64,000 bases of DNA from Diplodia intermedia (taxonomy: Eukaryota; Ascomycota; Dothideomycetes; Botryosphaeriales; Botryosphaeriaceae), in NCBI GenBank assembly GCA_021495925.1, contig JAKEKT010000018.1, positions 248,001 through 312,000 of the forward strand, given 5' to 3'. Shown here one piece after another: positions 34,952-45,958 of this stretch. The notes beneath the pieces are model-generated. The model did no database searches. It was given only the letters and a program-made list of their open reading frames with translations, and had not been told where the DNA came from. Numbering within the stretch: position 1 is the first letter of the stretch; every line of letters begins with the position of its first letter. The translations under genes were made by a program, and so were the position numbers.

Positions 34952-36518
34952 ATGGTCAAGAACACGGAGATTCTCTCCCTCCTCGCCCTTAGCGGCGCCG
35001 CCAACGCCTTCTGGCGCATGCCCTGCCGTGGCCGCACCGGTCTCGCCCGCATCGACCCCATTGTCGACACCGGCGTCGTCTCCAGCCACGCCCACGCCAT
35101 CCATGGCGGCAGCAACTTCGGCATGAGCATCGGCTACGCTGATCTGCTCGACTCGTCTTGCACCTCTTGCCAGGTCACCCAGGACAACTCGGCGTACTGG
35201 TAAGCTCACTCCAGACCGCAGGGCGGGAGCGCGCGCTGACTTGAATCTCTCACCCAGGACGCCTTCGCTTCACTTCGTGTACTCCAATGGCACCACCGTC
35301 GTCGTCCCCCAGGTCGGCGGCATGCTTGCGTAAGTCCTCCAGTGCCACGCTCTCAACCCGCGCCGCGCGCTGACGCTCTACAGCTACTACCTGCTCTACG
35401 GAGACGACGTCACCGCGTTCCCCAAGAACTTCCGCATGCTTGCCGGTGACATGCGCCAGCGCAACTTCACTCTCCCCGTCCCCGACCCGGAGAAGCCCTG
35501 GACCGGTGACGACGCGACCCAGAGCGCTCTCGCCCAGAAGGCTCTTGGCTTCAACTGCCTCCACTACGACGTGAACCCGCCCGAGGCGACGCTGTACCGC
35601 CACTTCCTTCCCGACAAGGCTTTCCTCGACGAGAACTGCTCGTCCGGCCTTCGTCTCGAGGTCATGTTCCCCTCGTGCTGGAACGGCAAGGACCTCGACT
35701 CGGACAACCACAGGGACCACATGGCCTACCCCGACCAGACCATCACCGGTACCTGCCCCGAGGGCTTCGACACCCGCCTCATCTCCCTGATGTACGAGAC
35801 CATCTGGGCGACCAACGACTTCATCGGCGTTGACGGCGAGTTCGTGCTGTCGCACGGTGACCCCACCGGCTACGGATACCACGGTGATTTCATGTCCGGC
35901 TGGGACGTTGACTTCCTCCAGAAGGCGGTCGAGACGTGCACTTCGGAGACGGGCCTGGTCGAGGACTGCCCGCTCTTCACCCTCCAGGAGGAGAGCGACA
36001 TGTTGACGTGCAAGTTCCCCATTCCCGACGCGCTCGAGAAGGAGGACTGCGAGGGTCCTACCGACGGTCTCTGCGGCAACGTGCCCATCCAGTACGGCCC
36101 CGAGTACGCCAGCACCCAGGCCGCGCAGACGTCGCCGCCCGCCATCTCCACGACCGCGCACGCCAGCACCCCGCTCGTGCCCACCCTCTCGTACTCGACC
36201 GGCCGCGAGTCCTTCGCGTCGGACGCGCACGGCGGTGGTGTCACGGTTGCCAAGATCGCCAGCCATGCTACCGCCAGCCTCTCCACCATCGACCTTCCCG
36301 CCATCACGCCTGCCCCGGACGCCAACGACGAGGACGGCGAGATCATCGGCACGACGACGTACACCAGCAACGGCGCCGTGTACGAGGTTGCGATCGAGGA
36401 GGAGATTGTCTACGTCACCGAGACGGCGGGCAGCTACGCGACTCCCGCGGCCAAGCACAAGCGCCACATGCACCACGGCCACCACCAGAACCGCCGCGAG
36501 CACGGTCTCCTCGCCTAG
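34952..36518 (+). CDS. Secreted DUF1996 domain protein
   Basis: Three exons, 34952-35199, 35258-35329 and 35384-36518, encode 484 residues. The N-terminus has a signal peptide (hydrophobic EILSLLALSGAANA before FWRMPC). The DUF1996 domain follows immediately, with the hallmark HAHAIHGGSNFG, the SCTSCQVTQDNSAYW cysteine pair, and further on FPSCWNGKDLDSDNHRDHMAYP and GYGYHGDFMSGWD. The C-terminal 130 residues form a Ser/Thr/Pro-rich stalk with a His-rich tail (KHKRHMHHGHHQ), with no clear GPI site. DUF1996 proteins are abundant in fungal secretomes. Related forms have been linked to host or wood interaction, but no enzymatic activity is established. Pairs of Cys and conserved His/Asp residues hint at a metal or carbohydrate site, which is inference. 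Strong codon bias suggests high expression. Confidence 0.92.
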
Positions 36519-38160
36519 AGGACGCGGTGCAGATATCCGGCATATGGGTAGGTGTTGCGGGCATTGTGTGTGCTTTCAATCATTCATGCGGGACGAAAAG
36601 AAGATGGACTGGCTTGGTGTTTTGACTTTACTATAACCCCCCTTGCTTCTTTCTTTTCTTAGCACTTCTTTGCAGTATATCAACCCGATCCTCTCCAGGG
36701 TGCGGGCTGCGCCTGGCCCGGGATGGGCGTCACGTTCCTACTGTACAAACTTCTTCCACATTTAGTTCTCAACAAGGTCCGAAATCTGCATCACATCGGA
36801 TAGGCATTTGCCGGCTCCGCGCTGTAGTGGCTAGTACTAGCAACACTATAACGATGATTATGCTCCACACGGCTGTTTGGTTGTGATCTGCCGTGTTTGA
36901 TAGGCTGCGTGCAAATGGATTGGTCTGGCTCATGCGGTGCCAGCCCTACGCCACCATACACCGCCGCCTTGCCGCCATGCGCGCGCTGAAAAAAAGTCAA
37001 TGACTGCCAGCATCCGCCGCACAGCACTCGGCGGCCTTGACTGGATGATGGCCGTGCGATCGATCAGCCCTTGCCTCGCCTTACGCCGCTGTTCCCGAGC
37101 TGTGACGCCGTTACCATGAACGCTTCGATGCTCCGCCACCGATTGCGCGCACCTCGTCCACTGCCTGACTGTCCAACAGAACAATTACTCACGGCCTTCC
37201 CGTAGCGTTGAGATAGTTGTGGTCAGCTGGTCCCTGCTAGCTGACGGCGAGCGACGCCCCCGCCCCCGCTATGTCCGAATCACCGCGCGTCGTACGTCGC
37301 TGCCTCCCGTGGAGTGGCAAGCACTTTCTGTCTGTGGCAATGCACCGCCGTCTCTCATCAGCCCGCCCAGGATCCTGCACTCCTCCAACATCGAGCGTGT
37401 CCATCGCGCGCACCGACTCAATCGAATATAAGAGTGTTGCGGCTCTGGTGAGGACCCGGTTCGCAGGCAGCAAGTTCCGTCCAACGCGTGTGCTTACGCC
37501 GATCCCGCAGCATTTGCCTCGTTCATCTTCGTTGCGGCTCTGCACGCGCCGCTAAACTTTCCCCTTCCAGCCCTGCTGGCTACGCCGGCCTTCCTTCGCT
37601 CGACGAGGCTGTGACCTAGCCTCTCAGCCTTGCAGCTCATCTGCAGCTCACCTCAGTGTCACCCTCGACGAGATCCTCAGTGTGCGGGGAAACGTTGCGA
37701 GTCCTACAGGGCCGGTACCGTTTGCGGCTCTTACGGCGGGGCCCTGTTCGCCAATTGCTTCCTATCTGACCAACACGGGCGGATTGAGGCGCAACAGATT
37801 GACGCCGCGTTTCTAGGCGAGGACGGACGATAACTTAAAAGGTGTCGTGCAACTGTCTCTGCCTAGAGCCTTCATTTGCTCTCGTATTGGAGGCTGCAGC
37901 ACCTGGCCCGTTCGTTTTCGCGTGCTGTTGATGCGGCGGAACCAGACAGATCGTTGAGAAAAGAACACCAACAAATTCAAAGTGGCAACGAGACCGCCAA
38001 ACCAGTCTCCTCTGAGTCATTGCCATCAGCGCACTTTCCACTCGTCGACCGCCACGGCTAGATCCCGCCGCGGCACAGTATAAATCTCTGCAGGGCCATC
38101 ACTTGGTGATTCCTCTCCTTCGTTTCGTTCTACGGCTTTACTCGCCAGACCTCCTTCCCA
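36519..38160. other. 1.6 kb intergenic region
   Basis: Contains the 3' end of the DUF1996 gene and the promoter of the BCS1-like gene. No supported coding frame or RNA gene was found. Confidence 0.5.
38079..38085 (+). promoter_or_regulatory. TATA-like box upstream of BCS1-like gene
   Basis: TATAAAT sits 75-82 bp before the start codon at 38161, in a plausible position for a short leader. Inferred by position and motif only. Confidence 0.4.
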
Positions 38161-39918
38161 ATGGACCTCAAGAAGCTCCGGGGTGTCTTGGACTCACCGG
38201 GCGAGCCCCTCAACGGCACCGCTACGAATCTCACCGAGCTTCCCAGCAACATCTTGGAGGCCTTCATTCCAGGCTACAGTCTAATATCAAGATTCATCTT
38301 CGACGCCTTCGGGTTTGATATCGGTGTACTCGTTTCAATTGGCCTTTTGGCCTTTGCAGTCGTCACATCCGTTACATACACTTGGGTCAAGGCCTTTTCT
38401 TTATTCCAGGATTGCTGGATGTCTAATGTTTACATTGACGACTCGGACGATCTTTACGACTCTGTCCTGGAATGGATTGCCGACCAACGCATGTCCAAAG
38501 TTTCTAGATCCATCAAAGCAGTAACTCGTTATGGCATGTCCAATATAGAATCCGAAGAGGCTACCGATGGCGCCATGGACGAGCAGGGAATCTTCAACTA
38601 CGGAAAGTGGTCCGCCAAGATTCCTCCTCGGTATGAACCATACTTTGGTAGCCACCACTTCTGGCACGGCGGGCGACTGTACATGTTCGATCGGTCACGA
38701 CGAGAAGTGGCACCCAATCCATTTCAACCAAGCCGCAGGGACGAGGAGCTTATCAAGCTTTCTTGCATTGGCCGCAGCACTCTGCCTATCAAGTCCCTCC
38801 TCGATCACATCAAGTTTTGGTCAATTGATAAGGAGACGGCAATGACGGTCATCCGCCGCCCCGCGAGCAAGGATCGGTCAAGATATGCCGGTGCCTGGGA
38901 TCGCCTCAGGGCTAAGCCATCTCGGCCCATGGACACCGTTGCTCTGGACCCGGCCCAGAAGGAAAAGATCATTGCCGATATCAATGAATACTTGCACCCC
39001 TCCAGTCCACGCTGGTATGCCACGCGTGGCATCCCCTACCGTCGAGGCTACCTGTTCCATGGACCGCCTGGTGTTGGCAAGACTAGTTTGGCGTACGCTC
39101 TAGCTGGTATTTTCGGACTTGACATTTACAACATCTCGTTGCTTGAACCGACCCTGACAGAGTCTGACCTGAATCGGCTGTTCAACAACCTTCCGCAGCG
39201 CTGCATCGTCCTTCTAGAGGATATCGATAGTGCTGGTCTCCTCCGGGACGAGAAGAGCGACCAAGCTGAGACCGCGGACCCCAACAAGAAGAAGGAAGAA
39301 TTCAGCGCAGAGACGCTCGCCAAAGCCCTCACAACTGCAAACCGCAAGCAAAAGCAAGCCGACGACAACAAGCAGGGTATCTCGCTTTCAGGTCTCCTCA
39401 ATGCCATTGACGGTGTCGCTACGCACGAAGGCCGCGTCCTCGTCATGACGACCAACCACCCGGAGAAGCTCGACGACGCACTGATCCGACCCGGCCGTGT
39501 CGACATGCAGGTCGAATTCAGCTTAGCAACACACGAACAGATGCGTGATATTTTCATCCGTATGTACTCGCCCGATGAAGAAAGCCAGCCAACCCAAACC
39601 GTCCGCCGGCGCCTCATCAACAATGCACACAGCAAGCCTGGCCTCAACGGCGCGGCCAAGGCACCTGTTAATGAGAAAGTCATACCAAAACTCCCCATGT
39701 CGACCACGCTTCCTGCTCTCTCCAAAGACGAACTCTGCCGCATGGCGGAAAAGTTCATGGGACATATGCCTGAGGGCAAGCTATCACCGGCTGAAGTGCA
39801 GAACTTCTTGCTTACGCGCAAGAAGGAGCCGGAGCGGGCGTTGGAGGAGGTGGGTGGATGGTGCAAAGCGCTGTTAGAAGCAAAGGAGAAGAAGGAGAAG
39901 GTTGTTCGGGTGCAGTGA
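38161..39918 (+). CDS. BCS1-like AAA ATPase
   Basis: Single exon, 585 residues. It follows the mitochondrial BCS1 plan: one membrane helix at about residues 53-75, a BCS1_N domain (IPPRYEPYFGSHHFWHGGR, then LKSLLDH-type WxxxK region), and one AAA module. Walker A GPPGVGKT is at about 301-308, Walker B CIVLLEDID at about 348-356, and sensor/arginine-finger elements follow in MTTNHPEKLDDALIRPGRVD. A lysine-rich insert (about residues 365-410) separates Walker B from the sensor region, a common feature of fungal BCS1 paralogs. True BCS1 inserts the Rieske protein into complex III. Filamentous fungi have many paralogs of unknown role, and the long insert and divergent N-terminus make this more likely a paralog. 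The C-terminus is a basic helix. Confidence 0.9.
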   Translation: MDLKKLRGVLDSPGEPLNGTATNLTELPSNILEAFIPGYSLISRFIFDAFGFDIGVLVSIGLLAFAVVTSVTYTWVKAFSLFQDCWMSNVYIDDSDDLYDSVLEWIADQRMSKVSRSIKAVTRYGMSNIESEEATDGAMDEQGIFNYGKWSAKIPPRYEPYFGSHHFWHGGRLYMFDRSRREVAPNPFQPSRRDEELIKLSCIGRSTLPIKSLLDHIKFWSIDKETAMTVIRRPASKDRSRYAGAWDRLRAKPSRPMDTVALDPAQKEKIIADINEYLHPSSPRWYATRGIPYRRGYLFHGPPGVGKTSLAYALAGIFGLDIYNISLLEPTLTESDLNRLFNNLPQRCIVLLEDIDSAGLLRDEKSDQAETADPNKKKEEFSAETLAKALTTANRKQKQADDNKQGISLSGLLNAIDGVATHEGRVLVMTTNHPEKLDDALIRPGRVDMQVEFSLATHEQMRDIFIRMYSPDEESQPTQTVRRRLINNAHSKPGLNGAAKAPVNEKVIPKLPMSTTLPALSKDELCRMAEKFMGHMPEGKLSPAEVQNFLLTRKKEPERALEEVGGWCKALLEAKEKKEKVVRVQ

Positions 39919-40799
39919 GTCTCCATACGTCTGTTCCGTCAACTTTTCGAGGGGTGATGCGCTCATGTCGCATCGATCACGAAGAGGTGTTCGACCTCGG
40001 AGGTAAAATTACGACTGGTGGGTGATGCCAATAAGATTAGCATGGACCATGATTAACGAGGGGCACGGGTTATTATGATGAGCAACTTTGTATTTACTAC
40101 TAAAGAGGGTCGATGGTAATTTTTAGGTTGTTGTGTGTAGCAATGCTTTCCCCCTTTTTAATTTGATATCGAAGGAGCCATCAGAAGCGGTAAATAGTCA
40201 ATAATGACTTAGTGGCAACACTGAGCTGTATTTAGGTCTGGATGTAGCTTTTGAACGAGAAAACTTTTTGGGCATCAGCGTTGACTTGTCAGATTTTGAT
40301 GGACAATTAGATACTCGTGGCTATGCTTGCGCACTACTTGGAATCTCAGGGGACAATGGGTGTCAAAAGAACTGAGCCCACCACTCTCCGCCTCATAGGG
40401 ATGCTGCATCGTACTGATGTAGGTATTTGAATCCAATATCTGGACGTACATGTGCGCATTTGAACCCACATCTCAAGTCCAGATGATGGATTCAACTACG
40501 TATGAACGAAGAGGGGTAGCGTCGCAAATATTACTCGAAGGGCTCGCATCTTCCAGCACCTGTTGTGGAAGTAATTTCTTTTCTCCCTCAAGTCTCCAAT
40601 GCACGTTCAATATACCAAGCGAGGGTGGGATAGCTTGCAAGAGAGTACGAAAGACAGCTTTCTTGTTCCTGGTATATCATACTGCCATGACTTTTGACTT
40701 TCCAAGTGATTGTGATCCTTACTACACTTTACCATTCCTGGCCCCATCCAAACACCTTAGCCCCGGCATTTGGATATAGTTACCAATCTCGGAGTCACT
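39919..40799. other. Convergent intergenic region with hairpin element
   Basis: 881 bp between the BCS1-like and GNAT stop codons, of visibly lower GC content than the genes. It contains hairpin copy A (40420-40502). No gene was supported. Confidence 0.55.
40420..40502. repeat. Palindromic repeat element, copy A
   Basis: Arms of 26 nt, 40420-40445 and 40477-40502, are inverted copies with about four mismatches (left arm starts TAGGTATTTGAATCC, right arm ends GGATTCAACTACGTA) around a 31-nt spacer. The preceding 45 nt (TGAGCCCACC and GCCTCA blocks) also resembles the flank of copy B, so the repeated unit is longer than the hairpin. It lies 300 bp beyond the 3' end of the GNAT gene. Confidence 0.75.
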
Positions 40800-41752
40800 T
40801 CATGTCTTCTCCTCCTCCTCCTCCTCCCCGTTCCCCGTCTTCTCTCTCTTCCCAGCAGCCGGCCTCACCATCATCAACGTCTCGTACGGCTCCCCCTCGA
40901 TCTCCACGTCGAACCCGTCCCTTTTCTCGAAGCCCAGCCGCCGGTAGGTCGACAGGCCCTCCGGGCTGGCTTCCAGATAGGCGTCGTAGTTGGCGTTAAC
41001 GTTGGCCGGGTTGCTGCAGTCGTCGGAGCCGAGCACGTGGTTGACGAGGGCGGAGGCGGCGCCGCGGCGTTGGTGAGAGGGGTGGGTGGCGAGGAGTTCG
41101 AGGTCTGCGAGGAGTGGGTGCACGTAAGATTCCGTTGTCTTTGGGGGGGGGGGGGGGGGGGGGGGCCAAGGCCACGCCAAAACANNNNNNNNNNGTTACC
41201 ATCGCCCTTCTTGGACGGGGTGTTGCCCATGGTGCTCTGTCGGCGGCGCTGGGCAGGCGGTGGGCTGGGGGGGGGGAAAGCGGGGTGTGGGAGAGGGAGG
41301 GGTGGTTTGGTTTTCTGCGTACACCAATGCGCCCGGGTCCCCATGCAGGCCTTGTGTCGCCGGTTCAGCTCGGCGAAGTAGCGCGTGAAGAGCTCCTGGT
41401 CGCAGCCAGCCGGCAGCGGCTCCTCCGTCTGTGTTTCGATGGCGGCCTCGGCGGAGTCGGGGCCTTCCATCGGCCGCAGCCATTTGGCGAAGGCGACGAT
41501 GTTCTTGTTGTGTTTTTGTTCGTCGGCGAAGACGGGGGTGTCGGTGCCGTCGGCGTACTCGACGAGGTTGTACATGGCGACGCCCTTTTGGTGCTGCAGC
41601 TCGCGCGATAGCGTATCGATCCACCATTGCCGCACGGCGGGTGCGTCGGGGAAGACGGCGCTGCCGAAGGCATTGCGGGAGAAGGCGGCGAAGTAGATGT
41701 CCACGAGCTGGGGTATGTCGGAGAGGGTTGTGGGCTGGACTTTGAACGGCAT
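40800..41752 (-). CDS. GNAT family N-acetyltransferase
   Basis: Two exons, 41752-41323 and 41104-40800, give 244 residues with the junction reading HWYLELLATHP, exactly as fungal GNAT proteins read. The fold uses acetyl-CoA to acetylate a small molecule or protein. Visible parts: N-terminal VQPTTLSDIPQLVDIYFAAF, then the acetyl-CoA pyrophosphate loop motif ATHPSHQRRGAASALV (Q/RxxGxG/A type), and the C-terminal YRRLGFEKRDGF. The substrate is unknown. The intron (41322-41105) is longer than the local norm, holds two homopolymer C runs on the coding strand (23 and 10 nt) and contains a 10-N assembly gap, so its true length is unknown, but neither exon is affected. The acidic C-terminus ends in a run of Glu. 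Copies A and B of a palindromic repeat flank the gene. Confidence 0.85.
41143..41165. repeat. Poly(G) run of 23
   Basis: An uninterrupted run of 23 G on the plus strand (C on the coding strand of the GNAT gene), inside its intron and about 20 bp from the gap. A second run of 10 G is at 41267-41276. The count may be unreliable, because such runs cause sequencing and assembly errors. Confidence 0.9.
41185..41194. other. Assembly gap (10 N)
   Basis: Ten undetermined bases inside the GNAT intron, probably a placeholder of unknown true length. It lies next to the long G run that most likely caused it. Confidence 0.98.
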
Positions 41753-43275
41753 CTTTTGTTTCTTTTCTTTTTCCCCCTCCAGTTATGAACAGGTTGGCCC
41801 AGGCAATGCTGGACTTGAATGAAATAAGGTAAAAGACTCGACGTTGATGTGCTTGTTGCTTGGGATGACTAAGGCCAAGAGAGCGAGCAACCAAAACCAA
41901 AATACCCAGGACGAACGATGGAAAAGTAAAGGAGTTTTATTGTCAAACACTATGAACAGACACTTGAGACGGGAGCTTCGGAGAGCAAAACGGTCACCGT
42001 GTGCGGAGACACCGGGCGGTGTCAGCGAGCCTCTGCCAGCCTCTATGGGCGTTTCAGGCAGGTGGTTGTATCTTGGCAGAGCTGAAGCGACGGAGGCGGT
42101 ATTCTTGGTCGGCAAGGAAGCGGCCACTTTATATGGCGAAGCGGTGACGCGGGGTATACCCTTTTGTGACTTAGCTGCATCTGATGCGGGACAAGGACTT
42201 GCCATTGGCCCAGCCAGCCCTTGGCGCGGGCTTGTAACTTCATACCTTACAGAATCAGCAGATATTACAGGTGACGAATCATTGAGCCCACCCGCATCTG
42301 CCTCACAAAGATATTAGGTAGTTGAATCCAACATCCGGACGTAGATGCGAGTTCAAATTGCGCACAGATCCGTCCAGCAATTGGATCCAGCTACCTGAGT
42401 AGGAAGAGCCGTATCGTCATCGATGGAGTTTTGTCATCTGCTTGTGGTTGTTGATGTGAAAATTGTAGAGAAGTTGAAAGGTTACGTGGAGGCGGAGATG
42501 GGGCGGACGCTCGACGGACTACTGACTTCTTTGCTGGTCCAGGCAGCCGACGGGATTGCGGGTTTTAGTGGGATTTGAACATGCGACCGTGCGCAACGGG
42601 GAGAGGGTAGGAGACAACGGGCAGTTGCCAACTCTCTACTGTGCTCAAGATGGCGGCCACGACTTCTTCGGTTGATTGTCAGTAGGTGCACAAGGCCAGG
42701 CGTTGGCCGTGGCGCGTGCCAGATGATCCCCAGATACGCGGCAGCAAAAGAAGCCTAGTGTGATGGCCGTGGTCTTGGGCACGACCGAAGGCGGCACGCT
42801 CTGAGCTGCTGCCAGGCTCGTTCCAGCACCGCAGCACCCTCTTGCACGTCATCCGGCAAGGGCTCTGCTCGCACGCCCCTGCAGCGTCGATTGTTCGCGT
42901 ATTCGCACAGCGGGGCGGTTTGTTAGGCGGGCGCCAAGCCGACCGGGATCCGTGCAGCAGCTTGTGACGACCGCAGCTTGAACACAGCTTGCCCAACCCA
43001 CCTCATCATCCTCGAACCCACCGCCCGGGTGCTGCATGCTCGGTTTCCGTCCCCAGCTCAAGTCCCGGCCCTCACTCCTCGAGCTTGTGTCCAACACTGC
43101 CAACCCCCAAACCAAGCGCCCCTCCACTCCATCGCACTCCGAGCTTGACGAGGACGACGACCGTCCAGCACCCTACGAGGTCCCGCTTCCCGACTCGCCC
43201 CAGCACTCGCGCTCCCACCAACCCGTCCGCTTCAGAACTCTGCCGACTGACGCCCGCCCGCCTACAGACTCCAAA
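41753..43275. other. 1.5 kb divergent intergenic region, GNAT / VMA1
   Basis: Holds both promoters and hairpin copy B (42315-42397). A frame from 43036 is continuous with VMA1 and is discussed as a finding. A tRNA-like T-arm string near 42570 (minus) was examined and rejected. No independent gene was supported. Confidence 0.5.
42315..42397. repeat. Palindromic repeat element, copy B
   Basis: Arms of 26 nt, 42315-42340 (TAGGTAGTTGAATCCAACAT then CCGGAC) and 42372-42397 (GTCCAGCAATTGGATCCAGC then TACCTG), are inverted copies with about six mismatches around a 31-nt spacer, the same geometry as copy A. The left arms of A and B differ at only a few positions. It lies 560 bp upstream of the GNAT start. 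Confidence 0.75.
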
Positions 43276-45432
43276 ATGGCTCCCGTAAGCCCGACAATCT
43301 TCTTCTCCAAAGAGCGGTGGCTGATGCGGTGACCAACAGAAGAACGATCGCAAGGTCCAGGAAGCCGGCGAAGAGCAGTATGGTACGACGAATGCCCTCG
43401 CCATCATTGCCGACAAGCGCTGACCGCAGTCTCCAAAAGGCTCCGTCTTCTCCGTTTCCGGGTACGTCGTCCTCGCTCCGTCCCGCTCTCACGCCGTCTG
43501 ATAACCCTGCAGTCCCGTCATCATCGCCGAGAACATGATCGGCTGTGCCATGTACGAACTGGTCCGCGTCGGTCACGATAAGCTGGTCGGCGAAGTCATT
43601 AGGATTGATGCCGACAAGGCCACTATTCAGGTCTACGAGGAGACTGGTAAGCTTGGCACATTGGATCCGCCGAGGTCATCGAGCAATCCTCTGATATGTT
43701 GCAGCTGGTGTTACCGTTGGCGACCCCGTCGTCCGTTCCGGAAAGCCCCTCTCCGTCGAGCTCGGCCCCGGTTTGATGGAAACCATTTACGATGGTATCC
43801 AGCGTCCCCTCCGCAGCATCTCCGATGTCTCCAACAGCATCTATATTCCCCGTGGCATTGACGTGCCTGCGCTGGACCGCCAGATCAAGTGGGACTTCAC
43901 CCCCGGAAGCCTCAAGGTTGGAGACCATATCACTGGCGGTGATGTTTTCGGCGCCGTTTTCGAGAACTCGCTCCTCAGCGAGCACAAGATCCTCCTGCCT
44001 CCCAGGGCGCGTGGTACCATCACGCGCATCGCCGAGAAGGGCAGCTACACTGTGGACGAGAACATTCTGGAGGTGGAGTTTGACGGCAAGAAGGCTGAGT
44101 TTAGCATGATGCACAACTGGCCCGTCCGTGTGCCTCGTCCCGTCAACGAGAAGCTGTTCTCGGACTCGCCGCTGGTTGTCGGTCAACGTGTGCTGGACGC
44201 TCTGTTCCCCAGTGTCCAGGGTGGTACTGTTTGCATTCCCGGTGCTTTCGGCTGTGGCAAGACTGTCATTTCGCAGAGTTTGTCCAAGTTCTCCAACAGT
44301 GACATCATCGTCTACGTTGGTTGCGGCGAGCGCGGTAACGAGATGGCCGAAGTCCTGATGGATTTCCCTGAGGTAGACCCTACCCGACTCCCGAACTGGC
44401 TACTTGTGCTAACTCAATGCTAGCTCACTATCGATGTTGGCGGCCGCAAGGAGCCCATTATGAAGCGCACTACCCTTATCGCGAACACCTCCAACATGCC
44501 TGTCGCCGCAAGAGAAGCCTCCATCTACACTGGTATCACTGTCGCCGAGTACTTCCGTGACCAGGGCAAGAACGTTGCCATGATGGCTGACTCCTCTTCT
44601 CGTTGGGCCGAGGCCCTTCGTGAGATCTCGGGTCGTCTTGGTGAGATGCCTGCTGACCAGGGTTTCCCCGCCTATCTCGGTGCCAAGCTGGCGTCTTTCT
44701 ACGAGCGTGCCGGTCGTGTTACTGCGCTCGGCAGCCCTGACCGCAATGGCAGCGTCAGTATCGTTGGGGCTGTCAGCCCGCCAGGTGGTGATTTCTCGGA
44801 TCCGGTCACTAGCAGCACTCTTGGTATCGTGCAGGTCTTCTGGGGTCTTGACAAGAAGCTGGCTCAGCGCAAGCACTTCCCTTCGGTCAACACCTCCGCT
44901 TCTTACAGCAAGTACACCACCTCTCTTGAGAAGTACTACCAGGAGCACAACCCCGACTTCCCTCGCCTGAGTGCCAAGATCAAGGAACTGCTTTCGACTT
45001 CGGAGGATCTGGACCAGGTCGTGCAGCTTGTCGGAAAGTCGGCGCTGGGCGACTCGGACAAGATTACGCTGGATGTGGCTACTCTCATCAAGGAAGACTT
45101 CCTCCAGCAGAACGGCTACAGTGACTATGACCAGTTCTGCCCGCTGTGGAAGACGGAATGGATGATGAAGGCCATGATGGGCTTCCACGACGAGGCACAG
45201 AAGGCAGTTGCACAGGGCCAGAGCTGGTCAAAGATTAGGGAAGCGACGTCGGACATCCAGACGCAGCTGAGGAGCATGAAGTTCGAAGTGCCGGGCGAGG
45301 GCGAGGACAAGATCACGAAGAAGGTACGTTTAGAAGATGCGCAAGGTAGAAGAAAGCGTGCTAACATGATGGCAGTACGAGGAGCTGTACCAGAAGATGC
45401 AGGAGAAGTTTGCGTCTGTGACGGACGAGTAG
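43276..45432 (+). CDS. VMA1: V-type proton ATPase catalytic subunit A
   Basis: Seven exons, 43276-43284, 43340-43382, 43440-43461, 43513-43646, 43705-44372, 44424-45323 and 45376-45432, give 610 residues, the family length. The subunit hydrolyses ATP in the peripheral V1 sector and drives proton pumping into vacuoles and endosomes. Key segments: YGSVFSVSGPVIIAENM, the Walker A GAFGCGKT, GCGERGNEM, MADSSSRWAEALREISGRL, and the C-terminal YEELYQKMQEKFASVTDE. The Walker A region is uninterrupted, so there is no VMA1 intein of the kind found in budding yeast. The first exon codes only Met-Ala-Pro, and several 5' introns are short and close together, as in other Pezizomycotina VMA1 genes. An in-frame open leader reaches back to an ATG at 43036. 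VPS1 follows 526 bp downstream on the same strand. Confidence 0.97.
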
Positions 45433-45958
45433 ATCTCGGAGGTCTTGGGTTTCAGGTGGACGAGGTCGGACGAGGCGGTGTAGCATTGTTGGAAGCGCAG
45501 CAACCAACGCGACTTCTTTTCTGAAATTGCTTCGCAGCCGGGCTCTGGCTGCGTAGATAGAATGTACATGATGACTGTTCTTTTCGCGTTGCAAAAGTCG
45601 GCTTGGGCTGCGGCGTGCGGCCACCTCGGCGTGCCTGGTGACTGGTTTTGGGCCCCGGTCCACGCGGCGCATGCGCCACCCCGGCCACAGCTGGTCGGGC
45701 CCTGTCGCTTGGCGGGCTGCGCTCTCCTATGATGAACGTGCCAGCAAGCTTCAACACCGCACAACTTTCCTCCTCACCCGCTTCACACCTACGCGTATCT
45801 GGTCTTGATTCGTTCGCGAACGGCCTGCTTTGTCCCGTTCCCAGCCTGCTCCACGGACTCTGCGATATCGCTCAGACACACGCCGCCCACCATGACGGCG
45901 AACCCCACTGCGTATGGCTCCTGCGCGCGCGCTCGGGAAACCGCATCTGGCTGACGCG
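45433..45958. other. VMA1-VPS1 intergenic region
   Basis: 526 bp with the VMA1 3' end and VPS1 promoter. No gene was supported. Confidence 0.6.

Noticed and set aside
35250..36503. A 417-codon open frame antisense to the DUF1996 gene
   Set aside because: Same GC-bias effect. The sense strand encodes a clear secreted family protein with splice sites, and the antisense product has no motif.
42541..42600. tRNA-like T-arm string on the minus strand (GTTCAAATCC)
   Set aside because: The flanking bases do not form a T-stem (GCATG versus CCCAC) and no matching acceptor stem was found. At most a decayed tRNA fragment.
44240..44290. Possible intein in VMA1 near the Walker A site
   Set aside because: GAFGCGKT is continuous with the flanking subunit sequence, so no intein is inserted.
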